Shown here: in pieces, positions 6,315-9,104 of the stretch
Numbering within the stretch: position 1 is the stretch's first letter
How the letters are laid out: each line of letters starts with the position of its first letter
NCBI GenBank assembly: GCA_025363695.1
Contig: JANYDI010000007.1
Span: 1-9,104, forward strand
Reading direction: 5' to 3'
Origin: Opitutia bacterium
GTDB taxonomy: Bacteria > Verrucomicrobiota > Verrucomicrobiia > Opitutales > JANYDI01
Length of the DNA: 9,104 bases
Program-made: the position numbers and the translations under genes
Notes under the pieces: generated by a model
Seen by the model: only the letters and a program-made list of their open reading frames with translations
Databases searched by the model: none
Told to the model about the DNA's origin: nothing

Positions 6315-7038
6315 ATACTTCTCCTATTATTCGAGTGATCGCATTCACCTCGACCCACCCTTGTTGCCCCTGGAGGGTCTGGACAAAGACGGCGCTGTTG
6401 TGTGTTTTTTTGATAAAGACGCAGCTGCCCTCGGGGAGCGTACTGTGGGCCTGGGCATTGGGGGCTGGAGAGACGCGCAGGGGGGTATCGGGGGTTTGGA
6501 CAATGGCCTCGTGCAAGAGCGGCTGATAGGCCAGCAACCCTGTGAGGGCCACGCAGAAGCCAAGAGCGCTGCCGATACGCAGCAGCCCAGTGCTCGGGCG
6601 TTTGGGAGCCAGAGCCAGCAGGAGCAGGAGCCAAAAGCTGAAGGACGCCCCGTAGGTCCACGCGTTGGGGCTTAGGAGAGCTCCCCAAAGGGCTAATTCT
6701 GGGGCCTTGAGGGCGGCATCTTGGCGCAAACTATGCAGTTTTTCCCGAATACTGGTATTGTTGGGGTTCAACAAAAGAGCACGCTCGTAAGCCACACTTG
6801 CGGGCCCGATTTTGCCCGTGTGCGCATACGCGTGCCCGAGGTTGCCATACAGGCCCTCAGCGGCTTCAGCCTGAAGGGCCTCCTGGTAAAAAGCCTGGGC
6901 CTCCAAGTAACGGCCTTGGGCGGCAGATTGGTTGCCTTCCTGAAAAAGCGACTCCGTGCTCGCATACAGCGATGGCAAGGCAAAGCAGCTGATCAGGGTT
7001 AAAATTTTCCAATAATAGCAATGAGCTCTTGATAACAT
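6313..7038 (-). CDS. batE: BatE-like membrane protein: signal peptide, TPR, two membrane helices, C-terminal SH3-like domain
   Basis: The 241-residue protein begins with a signal peptide (about 1-26, ending LPSLYAS). TPR-like helical repeats follow at about 28-100 (EGLYGNLGHAYAHTGKIGPA and AYERALLLNPNN are typical TPR segments). Hydrophobic helices lie at about 131-145 and 152-171. The C-terminal part (about 176-241: PLRVSPAPNAQAHSTLPEG, then QQGWVEVNAI) looks like a bacterial SH3-type domain. This order matches BatE-type proteins encoded beside BatD in Bat operons, which are linked to aerotolerance or envelope stress with MoxR ATPases; the molecular role is not settled. It overlaps the end of batD by 40 nt. 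The start is supported by AAGGA about 8 nt upstream, inside batD, the clearest ribosome site in the window. Translational coupling is likely. The symbol rests on domain order and the batD neighbour. Confidence 0.8.
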   Translation of the reverse strand: MLSRAHCYYWKILTLISCFALPSLYASTESLFQEGNQSAAQGRYLEAQAFYQEALQAEAAEGLYGNLGHAYAHTGKIGPASVAYERALLLNPNNTSIREKLHSLRQDAALKAPELALWGALLSPNAWTYGASFSFWLLLLLALAPKRPSTGLLRIGSALGFCVALTGLLAYQPLLHEAIVQTPDTPLRVSPAPNAQAHSTLPEGSCVFIKKTHNSAVFVQTLQGQQGWVEVNAITRIIGEV

Positions 7039-8801
7039 TTTTTTAAATCCTTACTTTTACTCATATACGCAGCCCCGTACTTGAGGTGATCGGCCTGCTG
7101 AAAACACAGCGTGATGGTATGCTGCTGCTCTGCGGAAAGCGCCTCGGCATGCTGGCGAACATCGTCCAGCGTCAGCGTTTTGGCTTGCGTGCCTGTAGCG
7201 GCGGCCACAGCGGAACACAGCAGCTCACAGGCTGCCAAAAAAAACACGGCTGGGTCGTTAGCCTCGAGGGCTTGCTGGAGTTCTTTTTGCCGCCGCTGAA
7301 GCTCCTTTTGCTGTTTTTGCTTGTGTACCAGCCGAGGGTTTTTGAGGAAGCGCTGCTTCTTGAGGTGTCGGACGTAAAGCCCTATCCACACAAGCAATAA
7401 AACCCCTTGCACGCCATAAAAGCCAGGTCTGCAAAATAGGGGCGTGAGCGTGGCACTACGGGCTCCCAAAGTCAGCATGAGCGGCAAGGGCTGCGGCTGT
7501 GCTGAGGGCGGCGCTTCCTCGGCCGCCCCCGTGACGCCCAGCGCCGGAGCCAGCGGACGGGCCATGGGAACCGCCGCGGCCCCACTGACCGTCAGGGCCA
7601 TGGGCTCCAAGCGCTGCTGCTGGTAGGCACCTTTTTGAGGGTCAAAAAAACTCCATTGCAGCGCAGGCAGGGCTGTTATGGCAGGGTCTAGCGGTACCAA
7701 AATATACTCAAAGGTTTTCTTGCCCTCCAGGTGCAAAGCATCGCGTGTTTCGAGGGTTTCCTTAGGGGGATACTGCTTCCAAGCCGGGCCGAGCTTGAGG
7801 TCTGGAGGCAAGATTTGCTCCAAGTTGCCCTGGCCGGCAATACTCAGCGTCAGCGTCACAGGCTCCCCCAGCGTCAAGGTCTGCGAGGCCATATGCGCAG
7901 CAAAGCTAAAGCTGCCCAGCGCTCCCGAAAACCCTTCAGGCCTGCCACTTTCGGGCAAGGGCGCCACCGTGAGCGCCTGCTCAGGCGTTTGCAAAATGAG
8001 CTCCTGAGTTTCTCCCCGGCTGAAGCCTGAGCCCATAAGCAAATCAAAGGGATCCTGCCGACCACTGGGCAAGCTGGCCACCACGGGGAAGGAAAACTGA
8101 AAGCGATGCGTCCCTGATTTCAGGGCCGTGACGCTGCCCTTCCAGGTATAAACACTATGAGTAACATCCTTGATTTGCACTTGTTCCTCCGTATATGGGC
8201 CGGCGTAAACGGGCAAGCTCAGCCCCTCGCTTTTAAGTTCAGGGCCCGCTAAATTGGCCGTAAGCCCCACATCCGCACGGCGATACAGCCGAATTTCGAA
8301 GGGCACTCCCTGCCCTGCGTAGACCGGAATTTGCGGCAGCGTCCAATCCAGCCAAACCATCCGAACCGCATCCTGCTGCTCCGAGGGCAGGGCCAGCAAC
8401 TTGGCCTGCGGAACAACCACGCGCTCACTATTGACCATCACTTCAAAGGCCGGGACAATAAAATCTTTATCCTCTAAGCGATGCGCCAAGTAAATAAACG
8501 TCACCTCCGTTTGGAACTTGCCGTTGATGCTTTTAAAATTCCGCTCCGTACGGCGGTATTTTAATATTAAATTATCCACCTGCGGCAAGGACCCACTAAA
8601 ATCCGACTGCGTGCCCTTCAGCCTCAGGTTATAAAGATATACTGGTCCCGCCGGCGTCGTTTTGCGTTCAAAGAAGGCCTCAGCCTCCACGCTTGGCAGC
8701 TGAGGCGGCGCCACTTGTACGTTTTTTGAGGTCGACGCCGCAGGGTTCGCAGTCAGGCTCGTAAGCAGGCCGATGACGAGAATGGTGAGTGAAGTAATCA
8801 T
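6999..8801 (-). CDS. batD: BatD family envelope protein (oxygen tolerance/Bat operon)
   Basis: From the chosen start the protein has 600 residues. A signal peptide covers about 1-22 (MITSLTILVIGLLTSL). A long periplasmic region contains beta-rich modules. The BatD hallmark spans about 297-405: GSFSFAAHMASQTLTLGEPV, GQGNL, LEGKKTFEYILVPL and FFDPQKGAYQQQ. One membrane helix lies at about 461-478 (GVQGVLLLVWIGLYV). A Lys/Gln-rich, probably coiled-coil segment (about 483-512) and a helical cytoplasmic domain follow. BatD works with VWA proteins BatA/BatB and a MoxR ATPase in other bacteria; none is visible here, but they could lie to the right. An in-frame ATG at 8837 would add 12 residues, but it falls inside hairpin A of the repeat element and would mask the signal peptide, so 8801 is preferred. 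No Shine-Dalgarno sequence is seen. batE follows with a 40-nt overlap. Confidence 0.87.
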   Translation of the reverse strand: MITSLTILVIGLLTSLTANPAASTSKNVQVAPPQLPSVEAEAFFERKTTPAGPVYLYNLRLKGTQSDFSGSLPQVDNLILKYRRTERNFKSINGKFQTEVTFIYLAHRLEDKDFIVPAFEVMVNSERVVVPQAKLLALPSEQQDAVRMVWLDWTLPQIPVYAGQGVPFEIRLYRRADVGLTANLAGPELKSEGLSLPVYAGPYTEEQVQIKDVTHSVYTWKGSVTALKSGTHRFQFSFPVVASLPSGRQDPFDLLMGSGFSRGETQELILQTPEQALTVAPLPESGRPEGFSGALGSFSFAAHMASQTLTLGEPVTLTLSIAGQGNLEQILPPDLKLGPAWKQYPPKETLETRDALHLEGKKTFEYILVPLDPAITALPALQWSFFDPQKGAYQQQRLEPMALTVSGAAAVPMARPLAPALGVTGAAEEAPPSAQPQPLPLMLTLGARSATLTPLFCRPGFYGVQGVLLLVWIGLYVRHLKKQRFLKNPRLVHKQKQQKELQRRQKELQQALEANDPAVFFLAACELLCSAVAAATGTQAKTLTLDDVRQHAEALSAEQQHTITLCFQQADHLKYGAAYMSKSKDLKKCYQELIAIIGKF

Positions 8802-8814
8802 GAAAGTTTGAATA

Positions 8815-8850
8815 GAGAAAAAAGGGCTAAGGGGCATTCATGCCCCTTAG
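8815..8850 (-). terminator. Terminator-like hairpin A with T tract directly upstream of batD
   Basis: Read on the minus strand, an 11-bp stem (CTAAGGGGCAT/ATGCCCCTTAG) is followed by CCC and a run of six T residues, then only about 18 nt before the batD start codon. No promoter fits in that gap. Either batD mRNA starts inside or beyond the element and passes through this hairpin, or the hairpin ends an upstream transcript and batD starts very close to it. Confidence 0.6.
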
Positions 8851-8948
8851 GATCCCCTTCCGATGGGCAATTTTTAAAATACTACGTATTTATAAAAATT
8901 GCCCATCGGGAAGCCTATACTAAGGCCCCCACAGATCGCGAAGCGATC
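8821..8948 (+). repeat. Three-hairpin boundary element, copy 5 (order A-B-C)
   Basis: Hairpin A is at 8827-8850 (CTAAGGGGCAT/ATGCCCCTTAG). Hairpin B is at 8860-8909 (CCGATGGGCAATTTTTA-type arms, inner ATAC/GTAT). Hairpin C is at 8934-8948 (GATCGC/GCGATC, loop GAA). GGATCC is at 8850-8855. The linker TATACTAAGGCCC matches copy 3, and both are followed after C by GGTGTATTTTAT. It stands directly before batD, with hairpin A next to the gene, as the mirror image of the copy after batE. Confidence 0.88.
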
Positions 8949-8978
8949 CGGGTGTATTTTATGAATTGCTTCGAGCCG

Positions 8979-9089
8979 GTTTTAGGGGAGGCATTGGGGG
9001 TTCGGACAAGGAAGGGAAGTGCGTAGCGCACTACGGTGCGTGAGTCACTTTCATGACGCCGTCCCAAACCCCAATGCCCCCCTAAAACC
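8979..9089. repeat. 111-bp palindrome with 29-nt arms
   Basis: Arms 8979-9007 and 9061-9089 are inverted copies with a few mismatches (GGTTTTAGGGG... paired with ...CCCCTAAAACC). The interior holds a further hairpin at about 9018-9032 (AGTGCG/CGCACT). It is unlike the other two repeat families in sequence. It lies between boundary element copy 5 and the start of another A-type hairpin. No gene is seen in it. Confidence 0.75.
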
Positions 9090-9091
9090 AT

Positions 9092-9104
9092 CCTAAGGGG
9101 TGCA
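9092..9104. repeat. Probable start of a sixth A-type hairpin, cut by window end
   Basis: CCTAAGGGG at 9092-9100 matches the left arm of hairpin A in copies 4 and 5 (CCTAAGGGGC). The next base differs and the window ends before the second arm. It is not preceded by a B hairpin or by GGATCC, so it may be a solitary or rearranged copy. Confidence 0.35.

Noticed and set aside
6298..6688. Open frames of about 125 codons on both strands over the end of batE
   Set aside because: They are shadows of batE, whose TPR, membrane and SH3-like features and batD coupling are convincing.
8802..8837. Upstream batD start at 8837
   Set aside because: The ATG lies inside hairpin A of the repeat element and would place 12 unrelated residues before a good signal peptide starting at 8801.
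8808..9026. 72-codon plus-strand frame across element copy 5
   Set aside because: It consists entirely of element and palindrome sequence and has no protein-like features.

Overview
The window fits a Gram-negative member of the PVC group, most likely a verrucomicrobium and possibly host-associated. This is an inference from gene content: a YscD/SctD-type type III secretion ring protein with an FHA domain, a PVC-like translation initiation factor IF-1, and a BatD/BatE pair. Nothing in the window fixes the species. Most genes lack a recognisable Shine-Dalgarno sequence.

Layout. Positions 1-765 carry no gene and hold two large nested palindromes, one three-hairpin element and a short pentamer tract. 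Positions 766-2964 are a co-oriented unit of a soluble PAS-type histidine kinase with a degenerate receiver domain, followed by infA. A three-hairpin element separates infA from a convergent gene for an unrecognised 396-residue protein (3114-4304, minus strand). That gene is divergent from sctD (4435-5778, plus strand) across a 130-bp AT-rich promoter region. Positions 5779-6312 are again gene-free, with two three-hairpin elements flanking a third nested palindrome. Positions 6313-8801 (minus strand) are a batD-batE operon with a 40-nt overlap. Positions 8802-9104 hold another three-hairpin element, a 111-bp palindrome and the start of a further element.

Genes together. The unknown protein and sctD share one divergent intergenic region, so the unknown protein could be a secretion-related protein or substrate; this rests on context only. 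BatD and BatE are envelope proteins of the MoxR/Bat system, whose batA/B/C and moxR genes are not visible here. The kinase is an orphan with no intact receiver in the window.

The most unusual content is non-coding. Five complete copies of a roughly 126-136 bp element, each made of three stem-loops (A, B, C), occupy nearly every boundary between units. Their stems differ between copies mostly by paired changes that keep base pairing. At two units (kinase-infA and batD-batE) the left and right copies face each other with hairpin A next to the genes. Within each pair the A ends are identical (34 nt and 44 nt perfect inverted repeats), while they differ between pairs. A second family of nested triple-arm palindromes occurs three times. 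I propose these as linked transcript-end or genome-architecture elements. The structure is read directly from sequence; the function is inference.
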